Shown here piece after piece: positions 24,196 to 36,110 of a stretch of 64,000 nt of DNA. The stretch is from Elysia crispata (Eukaryota; Mollusca; Gastropoda; Plakobranchidae). Within the stretch, counting starts at the first letter, position 1; each line of letters begins with the position of its first letter. The stretch is from positions 86,001-150,000 of the forward strand of contig JAWDGP010001472.1 in NCBI GenBank assembly GCA_033675545.1. The letters are read 5' to 3'. The translations under genes and the position numbers were made by a program. The notes under the pieces were generated by a model, which worked only from the letters and a program-made list of their open reading frames with translations, made no database searches and had not been told where the DNA came from.

Positions 24196-24985
24196 AAGAG
24201 TCCAATGTAACATTATATTTGTCTTTTTCGTAAATCACTTGTTTAATGAGTAGAGGTAGAAATCTAACAGCTCTGCAAATTTTGATTGCCAGAATATAAC
24301 TGTAGTGGCAGCTTCCCTTATACTCATACAGTAGTTTATCTCGATCGCTCAGTGAATTCAACATAATTGTTGAGCGTTTCCCAGCTTTTTCCCCAGAAAA
24401 AAATCCAAAATGACGCCATAGCGTTGAGGTGACGTAGCCAGTGCCTGTTTTTCCTGTCGGATGGTGTGAGTAATGTGGGAGTTGAACACCGTGGCAGGCG
24501 GCACCTTGTGCGAGATTAACTTACGCCCTTAATTTGACAGTAGAAAAGCACCGCGAAATGGAGTCCGACATGTTTCCTTTTTACTCCTCTCGAACAGAAG
24601 GCTTGCAGTATTGGCTGCTCTTTTTAGATCACAGATAACACAATTTAAGGGAAAGAAATTATTTCTTCTAAACACGGAACATTGCCAAGAAGATTTGGTA
24701 ATGTGGCGGCTTTTAGAAATTTTTGTTTACTCTAAGGTAAGGAAAAATAAATGGAGCATCATTCCACTTTAAAAACCAGTGTAGCCAGATTAATATCTCA
24801 GTAAGAAGAAGAGATAGTTTTTGAGTGGGATATTATCATTCCCCTTGTTCAAATCGTCTTTAAATTAAACAAAATACTACAAATCTTAGGAGAAATGTTT
24901 AAAGCAGTAACTCTAGGCGCGCTGTTTGGGATAGGATTTCATCTCATGCCAGTTTACAGTGAGTTCTGCTGGGGCGGCTATGGTT
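24196..24985. other. Spacer, no gene seen
   Basis: Unique sequence of mixed composition with no coding or RNA feature that I can support. Confidence 0.45.
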
Positions 24986-24989
24986 TGAA

Positions 24990-26115
24990 ACCTACACACT
25001 TGCTTCAGTTATGAGGCTCTCGTCACGCCTACACACTTGCTTCATTTTAAGGCTCCCGTCACGCCAACACACTTGCTTCGGTTATGAGGCTCCCGTCACG
25101 CCTACACACTTACTTCAGTTATGAGGCTCCCGTCACGCCTACACACTTACTTCATTTTAAGGCTCCCGTCACGCCTACACACTTGCTTCATTTTAAGGCT
25201 CCCGTCACGCCTACACACTTGCTTCAGTTTAAGGTTCCCGTCACGCCAACACACTTGCTTCAGTTATGAGGCTCCCGTCACGCCTACACACTTGCTTCAG
25301 TTTAAGGTTCCCGTCACGCCAACACACTTGCTTCAGTTTAAGGTTCCCGTCACGCCTACACACTTGCTTCAGTTATGAGGCTCCCGTCACGCCTACACAA
25401 TTGCTTCATTTTAAGGCTCCCGTCACGCCAATACACTTGCTTCAGTTTAAGGTTCCCGTCATGCCTCCATACTTGCTTCAGTTTAAGGTTCCCGTCACGC
25501 CTACACACTTGCTTCATTTTAAGGCTCCCGTCACGCCAATACACTTGCTTCAGTTTAAGGTTCCCGTCATGCCTCCATACTTGCTTCAGTTTAAGGCTCT
25601 CGTCACGCCTACACACTTGCTTCAGTTATGAGGCTCCCGTCACGCCTACACACTTGCTTCGGTTATGAGGCTCTCGTCACGCCTACACACTTGCTTCAGT
25701 TATGAGGCTCCCGTTACGCCTACACACTTGCTTCGGTTATGAGGCTCTCGTTACGCCTACACACTTGCTTCAGTTATGAGGCTCTCGTTACGCCTACACA
25801 CTTGCTTCAGTTATGAGGCTCCCGTCACGCCTACACACTTGCTTCATTTTAAGGCTCCCGTCACGCCTACACACTTGCTTCAGTTATGAGGCTCTCGTCA
25901 CGCCTACACACTTGCTTCAGTTATGAGGCTCTCGTCACGCCTACACACTTGCTTCAGTTATGAGGCTCTCGTCACGCCTACACACTTGCTTCAGTTATGA
26001 GGCTCTCGTCACGCCTACACACTTGCTTCAGTTATGAGGCTCTCGTCACGCCTACACACTTGCTTCAGTTATGAGGTTCCCTTCATGCCTCCACAATTGC
26101 TTCAGTTATGAGGGG
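24990..26115. repeat. 36/37-bp tandem repeat, about 30 copies
   Basis: The unit core is CGTCACGCCTACACACTTGC, ending either CAGTTATGAGG (37 bp) or CATTTTAAGG (36 bp). Open frames across it follow the repeat and switch phase with unit length. Confidence 0.95.
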
Positions 26116-26485
26116 ACGGCTAGTTCGCTAAGATTGTCTATGTGCGCGTGTGTGTGTGTGTGTGCCTCTCTCTCTCAATTTAAATCTTGATCTTTCTCTC
26201 TGCCTTTCTCCTTAAAATCACAATTTCCCCTCTGCTGCACATAGCTTCTTACCTTAATTAGTGCGATTACCACAGCTGCTCATATCTCATTCTTAATGTC
26301 GATCAATAAATGGCTGGTTTTAAAAACCGGTAACTGACATATTCAATTTTTTTTTCAAATTCTACTGAGTGATGAAAATTCTCTCTGAATTTTTGTGAGT
26401 TTTTAATTTTTCAGATTTCCGTCTGTTACAATATCTAAAATATATAACTTTTTAAGTAAGATTTTGTGTGCCTGTGCTGGCATGT
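26116..26485. other. Spacer with GT microsatellite
   Basis: A GT tract at about 26138-26164 and a short CT tract are followed by unique AT-rich sequence. Confidence 0.5.
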
Positions 26486-26489
26486 AATT

Positions 26490-27048
26490 TTTTAAGGGAT
26501 ATCTGTCGATATGTCATTGACTGGTTCAAAATTGGCAAACCAACCACCCTGGTGCACAATTAAATGGAGTTCTGGTCTGTGGATAAGATTAAGGAATGTT
26601 TGTCGATATGTCATTGACTGGTTCAAGGTTGGCAAACAAACCACCCTGGTGCACAATTAAATGGAGTTCTGGTCTCTGGATAAGATTAAGGAATGTTTGT
26701 CGATATGTCATTGACTGGTTCAAGGTTGGCAAACCAACCACCCTGGTGCACAATTAAATGGAGTTCTGGTCTCTGGATAAGATTAAGGAATGTTTGTCGA
26801 TATGTCATTGACTGGTTCAAGGTTGGCAAACAAACCACCCTGGTGCACAATTAAATGGAGTTCTGGTCTCTGGATAAGATTAAGGAATGTTTGTCGATAT
26901 GTCATTGACTGGTTCAAGGTTGGCAAACAAACCACCCTGGTGCACAATTAAATGGAGTTCTGGTCTCTGGATAAGATTAAGGAATGTTTGTCGATATGTC
27001 ATTGACTGGTTCAAGGTTGGCAAACAAACCACCCTGGTGCACAATTAA
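26490..27048. repeat. 97-bp tandem repeat, about 5.7 copies
   Basis: Long units share GGTTGGCAAACAAACCACCC and GATATGTCATTGACTGGTTC. Copies differ by a few bases, so the array is young. Unit length is the longest in the window. Confidence 0.95.
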
Positions 27049-27440
27049 ATGAAGTACAGAATTCTTAAGGGAAATAGATAAGGCTTGTCTAGGAAATTGC
27101 TCTGGATGAAAAGGCCATCAGAAAAAATTCTTTTATTACAAGGTTATGGTTGTGTGAATTTGTAGTATCCTATGAAACTTTTCTATCGCAAGTTCCTAAA
27201 AATATAAAAGAAAAACTTATCTGAAAAATTACAATCGAGCGAAACCTACAACGTCCATGAAGAAACTGAAATAAGAAATCAGCGCACTATGTAAACAACT
27301 CTACAGCAATAGGGTGGATCATTGAAGTGCCTCATGTATGGGCATATTTTAGTTGCACTGTCAACATAGTGCTAAAACGGGAAAATGAGGTATTTCAAGT
27401 ATAAAGACAACAGCAATAGGATGGACAAACGCGCTATTTA
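27049..27440. other. Spacer, no gene seen
   Basis: Unique AT-rich sequence that grades into the 44-bp array at its right end. Confidence 0.45.
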
Positions 27441-28395
27441 ATGAATAATCAGTACTGTGATAGGATGTGAAACTAGGCTACTTCAAGTATAAGTACTACT
27501 GTGATAGGATGTGAAACTAGGCTACTTCAAGTACAAGTACTACGGTGATAGAATGGGAAATACGATACTTCAAATATAAGTACTGCGGTGATAGGATGAG
27601 AAAATACGCAACTTCAAGTATATGGACTACGGTGATAGGATGGGAAAAACGCTACTTCAAGTATAAGTACTACGGTGATAGGATGGGAAAATACGCTACT
27701 TCAAGTATAAGTACTCCAGTGATAGGATGGGAAAATACGCTACTTCAAGTATTAATACTACAGTGATAGGATGGGAATCTACGCTAATCCAAGTATAAGT
27801 ACTACGGTGATAGGATGGGAAAATACGCTACTTCAAGTATAAGTACTACGGTGATAGGATGGAAAACTACGCTACTTCAAGTATAAGACTACGGTGATAG
27901 GATGGAAAACTACGCTACTTCAAGTATAAGTACTACGGTGATAGGATGGGAAACTACTCTATTTCAAGTATAAGTACTACGGTGATAGGATGGGAAACTA
28001 CGCTACTCCAAGTATAAGTACTACGGTGATAGTATGGGAAAATACGCTACTTCAAGTATAAGTACTACGGTGATAGGATGGAAAACTACGCTACTGCAAG
28101 TATAAGTACTACGGTGATAGGATGGGAAAATACGCTACTTCAAGTATAAGTACTACGGTGATAGGATGGAAAACTACTCTACTTCAAGTATAAGTACTAC
28201 AGTGATAGGATGGGAAACTACGCTACTCCAAGTATAAGTACTGCGGTGATAGGATGGAAAACTACTCTACTTAAAGTATAAGTACTACAGTGATAGGATG
28301 GGAAACTACGCTACTCCAAGTATAAGTACTAAGGTGATAGAATTGGAAACTACGCTGCCTTCAAGTATAAACGCCACAGTGATAGGATGAAAATT
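27441..28395. repeat. 44-bp tandem repeat, about 21 copies
   Basis: The unit core is AAGTATAAGTACTACGGTGA followed by TAGGATGGGAAA and TACGCTACTTC. Substitutions are scattered with few length changes. Confidence 0.95.
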
Positions 28396-28486
28396 GCGGC
28401 ATTTAAACTGTCCAGCCATTGAGAAATCGAGAGAAAAAGTCCGGAGGCGTAATATTTGTCTTTTCAGATCGAACTATCGGTGAATA

Positions 28487-28536
28487 GAAAGATGAATAGA
28501 TAGGCAGATAGTCATACCGACAGACAGGCCGGCGGA

Positions 28537-28568
<32 letters not shown>

Positions 28569-28745
28569 TAGACAGACAGACAGACAGATAGATAGATAGA
28601 TGGATGGATGGGTGGATAGATACAAAGTTAAAAAGAGAAAGAAACAGATTAAAAAGATAGATAGATAGATATTTAGACAGACAGACAGACAGACAGGCGG
28701 ATAGATAGATAGATAGATATATGGATGGATAGATAGATAAATAGA
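28487..28745. repeat. (GATA)n/(GACA)n microsatellite
   Basis: Tetranucleotide tracts alternate between GATA, GACA and GGAT, with a short unique insert around 28623-28655. Confidence 0.95.
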
Positions 28746-28779
28746 TTTGTCGAAATGGAAAAGCCTTAGACTCAAAATT

Positions 28780-29055
28780 ATTCCTCAGTTATACATGTCT
28801 CTCAAGATTTATCTACAGTTGAGGCTGACTTTCAATATTTTGAAAATCTAGCCTGACTCTAAAGATGTATCCACAGTTGAGCTTGACTCTCAAGATTGTT
28901 CCACTGTTTAGTCTGACTCTCAAGAATAATCCACTATTTAGTTTGACTTCCAAGGTTTATCTATAGTTTAGCCTGACTCTCAAGGTGTATCGATAGTTGA
29001 GCCTGACTCTCAAGATTTATCGACTATTCAGCCTGACCTTCAAGATTTATTCACA
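28780..29055. repeat. 30-bp tandem repeat, about 9 copies, degenerate
   Basis: The unit core is GACTCTCAAGATTTATC followed by a CACAGTTGAGCCT-like end. It is unrelated in sequence to the 30-bp array at 30.8 kb. Confidence 0.85.
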
Positions 29056-29139
29056 GGTACACTGTTAACAATTAAAATAACAAGATCAAGTAAATTACAC
29101 ACAGATGTGTCATCTTCTTTATCCTAATCATCTTTGGAC

Positions 29140-30020
29140 CTTCTACTTATTTACAGCTTCTCTTTCTCCATTTCCCCCTTTTCTTAAATCTTCTCTTTCT
29201 CCATACCCTCCTTTATTTACACCTTCTTTTTCTCCGTTTCTTCCTTTATTTATACCTTCTTTTTCTCCGTTTCTTCCTTTATTTACACTTTTTCTTTCTC
29301 TATTTATTCCTTGGCTTTTAGACCTTCTCTTCCCTCTTTTCCTCCTTTATTTATACCCTCTTTTACTCCATTTATTCCTTTATTTACACCTTCTCTTTCT
29401 CCATTTTCTCCTATATTTAAACCTTTTCTTTCCCCATTTCCTCCTTGTTTTACACCTTTTTTTTCTCTGTTTCTTTCTTTATTTACACCTTTTCTTTCTC
29501 CATCTGCTTCTTTTCCTCACATCTTTCTCCATATGCCTCTTTTTGTTCCACCTCTCTTTTTCTTTTCTGTCCTCCATTGTATCCTTATTGTCCTCCTCTC
29601 TCTTCTCCTAGCTTTTTTTAAATCTTATTTCTTTTTCCATCATTCTTTTCCTCATATTCATACTGTTTTCTATTCCCTCATATTTTATCCCTTACGTTTC
29701 AACTTCCCTGCGCTGTCTTCCATCTTAATCTCTTTATTCTTTACTAGTCTTATTTTTTCTCTTTTTTTTCATCTAATTTTCCACTTTCGTTTTTCATCCT
29801 CTCTTGCGTTTTGTCTCCCCTTTTTACACTTTCTCTATCTCCTTTTTCTTACCATGATATTTTCCCTAGCCTTTTCCTTCTGTCTTTTATCCCTTAGTCA
29901 TGTAACTACTTCCTCCATCTTTCATTATGCTCTTCATGCTCTACTCCGTCATGCCTTTCTCCTCCTCCTCCTCCTCTTCCTTGTCCACATCATTGGATAC
30001 TTCTTGTTCTCCTCTTCCCA
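29140..30020. repeat. Pyrimidine-rich region with degenerate 33-36-bp repeat
   Basis: From about 29150 to 29520 units share TTTCTCCATTTCCTCCTTTA and ATTTACACC-like segments. Further right it is merely CT-rich. The two overlapping plus-strand open frames (168 and 238 codons) are Phe/Leu/Pro/Ser-rich products of strand composition, with no signal of a real protein. Confidence 0.75.
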
Positions 30021-30027
30021 CTTATGA

Positions 30028-30464
30028 TCTTCGTCAGTCACACTCCTAAAGTTTCTTTCCCAAAAGCCGTTTTATGAAGCACGCGGGATGGTATCAGGGA
30101 GCTGGGGTTTATAAAAACTGATAGGCACGTGTGTTTTGCTAATGCGCCACTTCGTTGATACGTTTTTTTTTTGTTGCTTACCCTATAACTGTTCCGAAAA
30201 AAATTTACATAGTTTTACGAACTGCCTTACAGGTCAACATCTACAGACCATGGTATTTAAATGTTAAAAGAAGGCTTGCGCTGGGCATATTGGTATATAA
30301 GTTGTAAACACCTAATAGACTAAAGAGAATTTATGGGGGAAAAAAGTGGAAAAAGAATTCTGGCCAATTCAAGAGTGAATATAGAGAGAAGAAAAGATCA
30401 AAAGTCTATTTACCTACTAGAGGATTCATAAAAGATGTGATTACTGGGTATTTATCAGAAGACA
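30028..30464. other. Spacer, no gene seen
   Basis: Unique sequence with no supported feature. Confidence 0.45.
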
Positions 30465-30755
30465 CAGGCAAGATGCAACTACTATGTATTAATCCACGGA
30501 ATCAAAAGATCTAGACAGAATGTAACTAATATGTATTCAAACAAAATGTAACTATTATGTCTTAATCCACGAAATCAAAGATCTAGACAGAATGTAACTA
30601 ATATGCTAATATGTATTCAAACAAGATGTAACTATTATGTATTCATCCACGAAATCAAAAGATCTAGGCAGAATGTAACTAATATGTATTCAAACAAGAT
30701 GTAACTATTATGTATTCATCCTCGAGATCAAAAGATCCAGACAAGATGTTGCTGC
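30465..30755. repeat. 73-bp tandem repeat, about 4 copies
   Basis: Each unit combines AGATCTAGACAGAATGTAAC and CAAGATGTAACTATTATG, so it has an internal half-repeat (GATGTAACTA/AATGTAACTA). It lies directly before the 30-bp array. Confidence 0.85.
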
Positions 30756-30780
30756 TGGGAAGAGTAATCACTCGTTAAGC

Positions 30781-33720
30781 GCAATAACTAAGACTATCGG
30801 TCCTCACGCCGTAATAACTAAAACTATCGGTACTCACGCCGTAATAACTAAGACTATCGGTACTCACGCCGTAATAACTAAGACTATCGGTACTCACGCC
30901 GTAATAACTAAGACTATCGGTACTCACGCCGTAATAACTAAAACTATCGGTACTCACGCCGTAATAACTAAGACTATCGGTACTCACGCCGTAATAACTA
31001 AAACTATCGGTACTCACGCCGTAATAACTAAGACTATCGGTACTCACGCCGTAATAACTAAGACTATCGGTACTCACGCCGTAATAACTAAAACTATCGG
31101 TACTCACGCCGTAATAACTAAGACTATCGGTACTCACGCCGTAATAACTAAGACTATTGGTACTCACGCCGTAATAACTAAGACTATCGGTACTCACGCC
31201 GTAATAACTAAGACTATCGGTACTCACGCCGTAATAACTAAAACTATCGGTACTCACGCCGTAATAACTAAGACTATTGGTACTCACGCCGTAATAACTA
31301 AGACTATCGGTCCTCACGCCGTAATAACTAAAACTATCGGTACTCACGCCGTAATAACTAAGACTATCGGTACTCACGCCGTAATAACTAAGACTATTGG
31401 TTGTCACGCGATAATAACTAAGACTATTGGTACTCACGCCGTAATAACTAAGACTATCTTTAAATACGCCGTAATAACTAAGACTATTGGTACTCACGCC
31501 GTAATAACTAAGACTATTGGTACTCACGCCGTAATAACTAAGACTATTGGTACTCACGCCGTAATAACTAAGACTATCGGTACTCACGCCGTAATAACTA
31601 AGACTATCGGTACTCACGCCGTAATAACTAAGACTATTGGTTGTCACGCCATAATAACTAAGACTATTGGTACTCACGCCGTAATAACTAAGACTATCGG
31701 TACTCACGCCGTAATAACTAAGACTGTTGGTACTCACGCCGTAATAATTAAGACTATTGGTACTCACGCCGTAATAACTAAGACTATTGGTACTCACGCC
31801 GTAATAACTAAGAATATCGGTACTCACGCCGTAATAACTAAGACAATCGGTCCTCACGCCCTAATAACTAAGACTATCGGTACTCACGCCGTAATAACTA
31901 AGACTATTGGTACTCACGCCGTAATAACTAAGACTATTGGTACTCACGCCGTAATAACTAAGACTATCGGTACTCACGCCGTAATAACTAAGACTATTGG
32001 TACTCACGCCGTAATAACTAAGACTATCGGTCCTCACGCCGTAATAACTAAGACTATCGGTACTCACGCCGTAATAACTAAGACTATCGGTACTCACGCC
32101 GTAATAACTAAGACTATCGGTACTCACGCCGTAATAACTAAGACTATTGGTTGTCACGCTGTAATAACTAAGAGTATCAGTACTGATGCCGTAATAACTA
32201 AGACTATCGGTCCTCACGCCGCAATAACTAAAACTATCAGTACTTATGCCGTAATAACTAAAAGTATCAGTACTTATATCGCATTAACTAAGAGGATCAG
32301 TACTGATGCCGTAATAACTAAGACTATAGGTCCTCACGCCGCAATACCTAAAAGTATTAGTACTTATGCTGTAATAACTAAGAGTATTAGTACATATGTT
32401 GTAATAACTAATAGTATTAGTACATATGTTGTAATAACTAAGAGTATTAGTACATATGTTGTAATAACTAAGAGTATCAGTACTGATGTTGTAATAACTA
32501 ATAGTATTAGTACATATGTTGTAATAACTAAGAGTATTAGTACATATGTTGTAATAACTAAGAGTATCAGTACTGATGTTGTAATAACTAAAAGTATTAG
32601 TACATATGTTGTAATAACTAAGAGTATTAGTACATATGTTGTAATAACTAAGAGTATTAGTACATATGTTGTAATAACTAAAAGTATCAGTACTGATGTT
32701 GTAATAACTAAAAGTATTAGTACATATGTTGTAATAACTAAGAGTATTAGTACATATGTTGTAATAACTAAGAGTATTAGTACATATGTTGTAATAACTA
32801 AGAGTATCAGTACTGATGTTGTAATAACTAATAGTATTAGTACATATGTTGTAATATTTAAGAGTATTAGTACATATGTTGTAATAACTAATAGTATTAG
32901 TACATATGTTGTAATAACTAAGAGTATTAGTACATATGTTGTAATAACTAAAAGTATCAGTACTTATATCGCATTAACTAAGAGGATCAGTACTGATGCC
33001 GCAATAACTAAGACTATCGGTCCTCACGCCGCAATAACTAAAAGTATCAATACTTATCCCGTAATAGCTAAAACAATCAATACTCGCGCCGTAATAACTA
33101 AAACTAGTGGTACACACGCCCAAATAATTAAAACTATCGGTACTCATCCCATAATAACTTAAACTATCAGTACTCACGCCTTGATAACTAAGACTGTCAG
33201 TACTCATGCCGTAAAAACTAAAACTATCAGTACTCACGCCGTAATAACTAAGACTTTTAGTTCTCACACCTTAATCACTAAGACTATTGGTACTCATGCC
33301 GTAATAATTAAGAGTGTCAGTACTCACCTCGTAATAACTAACACTAATGAATTTTCTCGCCGTAAAAACTAAGACTATCGGTACTCAGGCCGTAATAACT
33401 GAAACTATCGTTACTCAATTCTTAATGACTAAGACTGTTGGTACTCACGCCGTAATAACTAAGAGTATCAGTGCTCACGCCGTATAAACTAAAATTATCG
33501 GTTTTCACGCCGTAATCTCTCAGAGTATCAGTACTCACGACGTAATAACTTAGACTATCGGTACTCACGCCGTAATAACTAAGACTATAGGTACTCACGC
33601 CGTAATAACTAAGACTATCGGTACTCACGCCGTAGTAACTAAAGCTATTGGTCCTCACGCCGTAATAACCATGACTTTCGGTACTCACGCCGTATTAACT
33701 AAGACTATCGGTACTCACGC
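30781..33720. repeat. 30-bp intronic tandem repeat, about 98 copies, carrying splice donors
   Basis: On the minus strand the dominant unit contains GGCGTGAGTACC followed by GATAGTCTTAGTTATTAC. The array runs from the first intron of the secreted-protein gene up to its exon 1. From 30781 to 33360 I count 86 consecutive units with no net length change; the first shift is a one-base insertion near 33358. There are three parts: homogeneous GTGAGT units (30781-32220), a block dominated by CATATGT units that lost GTGAGT (about 32220-33000), and diverged mosaic units nearest the exon (33000-33720). Open frames of Ser-Tyr-Tyr-Gly-Val units follow from the length. They break at single substitutions (a Tyr codon becomes TAG at 31858-31860), and common variants are nonsynonymous. 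Confidence 0.95.
33713..33719 (-). promoter_or_regulatory. 5' splice site of the secreted-protein exon 1
   Basis: The minus strand reads ACGAGGC|GTGAGTACC. GTGAGT fits the U1-binding consensus at intron positions 1-6, although the last exon base is C and not the preferred G. It lies inside the last unit of the 30-bp array, and near-identical GGCGTGAGTACC sites recur in most downstream units. I place the true junction here because coding sequence stops and repeat begins at this point. Confidence 0.6.
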
Positions 33721-35339
33721 CTCGTCCAGTTTCTCGTCGCTGGGCGCCGTCTCCTCCCACCTCTGCTCCGTTTTGCAGGCCGTGTTGAGGCGCTAACCCT
33801 AGGGATCAGCACGGTGTAGACGAGCCTGGCTTGGTCTGACTGCAGCGCCTGGTCTAGGTCTGATCCAGGACCCACATCAACTTGCACAGGCAAGCGCTGC
33901 TCAACTGACGGTTTCCATTGATCCTCTAAAGATAAAAAGTAATCGAAAAGCAATTTTTCTTTGTCTCCCATCGCTGAAACGATATTTTCCTGCTGCGATT
34001 CCTTCCCGCCATAATTATTGTTATTTTCATCGATAGAGTCAACGGAATGGGTGGGGTTGGTGAACAGTCGGTATAGGGGAAAAACGTCTAACTGTTTCCC
34101 AGGTATGATGTCAGTGTTGACTGTGCCATGTTCCGTTGCAGTCGGGAGATATGAATCAACATCATTGTAGTCACCAAGAACAACGTCTCTTGACCTCACT
34201 GACCGCTTGCTGACCGGGCTGGGTTTTCCATGTGGAGAATTAGGAGCGCTCCGTCGACCATCCTGGTCCTTGCAGAGAGGGGGAAAGAACACTGGGGGAA
34301 GGAAAGCTTTTGTTGACCTCAACTTTGATAACGTCTGGTTCAATTTTCGTAGAGAATTCAAAGCAGAAGCCGCGGCGATCTTTGCAATCTCATTTGGGTT
34401 AGGTCTTATATCTTTTGCAGAGGTTTGATTTCCGTTTGTATTTTGGTAGCCTTTATCAAGGAGTAGACTAAGATTATGTCCCCTTGTTGTATCTTGGTAA
34501 CCTTTATTAAGGAGTCGACTACTATTATGCCCCCTTGTTGTATCTTGGTAGCCTTTATCTAGGAACCGACTAAGATTTCGTACCCTTCTACCATATAACA
34601 CTTTACTGACCGCAGCGGAGTACGAGTTCGATCCCAAGTTTGTCCTGCTTAAAACATTCAGGAAAGTCGATCTGTCCTCATTTGTTGTCACCATATTGCC
34701 CCGTTGATTTCTAGTATACGTTTTGCCAGGTGTGACCAAGGTCGTTTCATTGCCATATTTATCCTTCCTTGTTTCAAATTTGTTTAAAATATTCTTGAAA
34801 TGTTTAGAGAAAGTCGGGTCTATATGCATAGGTAATGATTCACTTGTTGAAGAAATATCTAAGCCTAGTAAATGATCATGTGGTTCATTCTGGCCAGATT
34901 TATCACTGAGAGTAATGCGATTTTCAGATGAAATCTTTTGTTTGCTATCTGAATATCCATGTGTTGCCACTGAAAACTCATCTACTAATTGTTCGGTCAG
35001 ATATTCTTTCTGAAAATCCAACGTGTTTATAGATAATGTCTTAGCATGCCAGCCTGAGCGAAGAGCAGGCTCAATGTCAGGTGTGGTAGACAAAGACATG
35101 TCTACTCCAACAGAAGGTGTTTTTGTGGAGTAATACGGTCCAAGAGGAACATGTGGAATCAAGGTTAAATCCCCAAGAGGCACGTTTGTACGATGTTTTG
35201 TCGCCTGGTGCCCGTCCAACTTGGCTGATGGTAAGTGTGACGGAGAGACGGGCTGAGCGCTGTGAACTGCCCACCAGGTCTGTAGGAGGAGTGATATCAT
35301 CATGATAGAGACGACACCCTGGCGTGGCCCATGCGTCAT
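33719..35339 (-). CDS. First coding exon of a novel secreted proprotein (hypothetical)
   Basis: An ATG with a purine at -3 opens a 540-codon frame. Residues 1-28 form a signal peptide with core SIMMISLLLQTWWAV and likely cleavage after Ala28. The rest is polar with one Cys (356) and six N-glycosylation sequons (Asn197, 255, 272, 289, 304, 334). Residues 256-306 are three 17-residue repeats around DKGYQDTTRGHN. Basic clusters suit proprotein convertases: RRVR 251-254, RSVR 379-382 and a run at 523-532. The exon ends phase 1 at C|GTGAGTACC; unspliced, the frame closes four codons later at 33705. I recognise no family. A signal peptide, one Cys and dibasic sites resemble the prodomain of a secreted ligand whose Cys-rich part lies in later exons, but that is inference. 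No downstream exon was found in the window. Confidence 0.7.
34422..34574 (-). repeat. 51-bp coding repeat, 3 copies
   Basis: This lies within the secreted-protein exon and encodes three 17-residue units. The first two end in DKGYQDTTRGHN or NKGYQDTTRGHN, and the third diverges after GYQ. Asn-X-Ser sequons recur at unit junctions. The copies differ by mixed substitutions but keep frame, consistent with a tolerated coding minisatellite. Confidence 0.85.
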
Positions 35340-35740
35340 CTCTGCTAAGCTTTCCAGCTAGAAACTATCTCAAGCTGAGTTAGCAACTCTCTCCTCTCCC
35401 CCAGATTAACCTTTATCTGTTACAGCCGACAGTCTCGCTCAAGGTATCTTTGCTCAATTACAAGCTGAATATTAAACTGAAAAGATGTCAGTCACATAAT
35501 GTCTTTGCTTTTAGAAAGGATCAAGTTGCATACTGTGTGTGTTTAATAAACGGAATTAGTCTTTCCACATTATTAATTCTTCACACAAATTCTATTGAAT
35601 CGTAACGCTTACGTACCGATTTCAATAAAAGATTAGAGGTAATCGAAGGTCCTGATAGCCTACAAATAAAGCATCAACTCCAACCATCCATAGCTTAGGC
35701 AGCATTTCTTATGAAGGGTTCATGAATAATTGATACTGAT
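35340..35740. other. Upstream region of the secreted-protein gene
   Basis: About 100 bp before the ATG is free of repeats and may be 5' UTR. No convincing TATA box or initiator was identified. The remainder is AT-rich unique sequence. Confidence 0.4.
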
Positions 35741-36110
35741 AGACAGCGATACTTGGAAAATATCGGTTCTCGTACTCAACAAATAAAATGTTGGGTCTGG
35801 TACGTAACAAGTAAATTATTGATATCTAGATTCAACAAACTAAGAATGGGTTGTGATTCGAACATGAAAATTGTCACTTGTGTTGTGATAGTTAGTCAAA
35901 TATAAGTCCGTATAATTTGCGATTTTCAAAAATACAAGGAAGTAGTCATGAACAACAAAAAAATACCGGTTCTGGTGACCCGGAAATTGAAGTATCGGTT
36001 CTGGAGAACAATTTGATGAAAAATTGGTTGTACTGACCAATAACTGAAGTATCGGTTCTGACGCAAAATAAATGAAGAATCTGTTATAAAGTACAATGAA
36101 TGAAGCAAGA
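35741..36110. repeat. About 55-bp degenerate repeat, 5-6 copies
   Basis: A TATCGGTTCTGG-like core recurs (35762, 35966, 35994, 36049 and weaker copies) with poorly conserved sequence between. Confidence 0.6.

Noticed and set aside
29105..30027. Two overlapping hydrophobic ORFs of 168 and 238 codons
   Set aside because: They follow from a CT-rich strand with a degenerate 33-36-bp repeat. There is no signal peptide, conserved motif or splice context.
30775..32217. Silk- or adhesive-like Ser-Tyr-Tyr-Gly-Val repeat protein on the minus strand
   Set aside because: The frame breaks at a single Tyr-to-stop change (31858-31860). The common variants (Leu/Phe, Asp/Asn) are nonsynonymous, and the upstream exon frame does not read into it.
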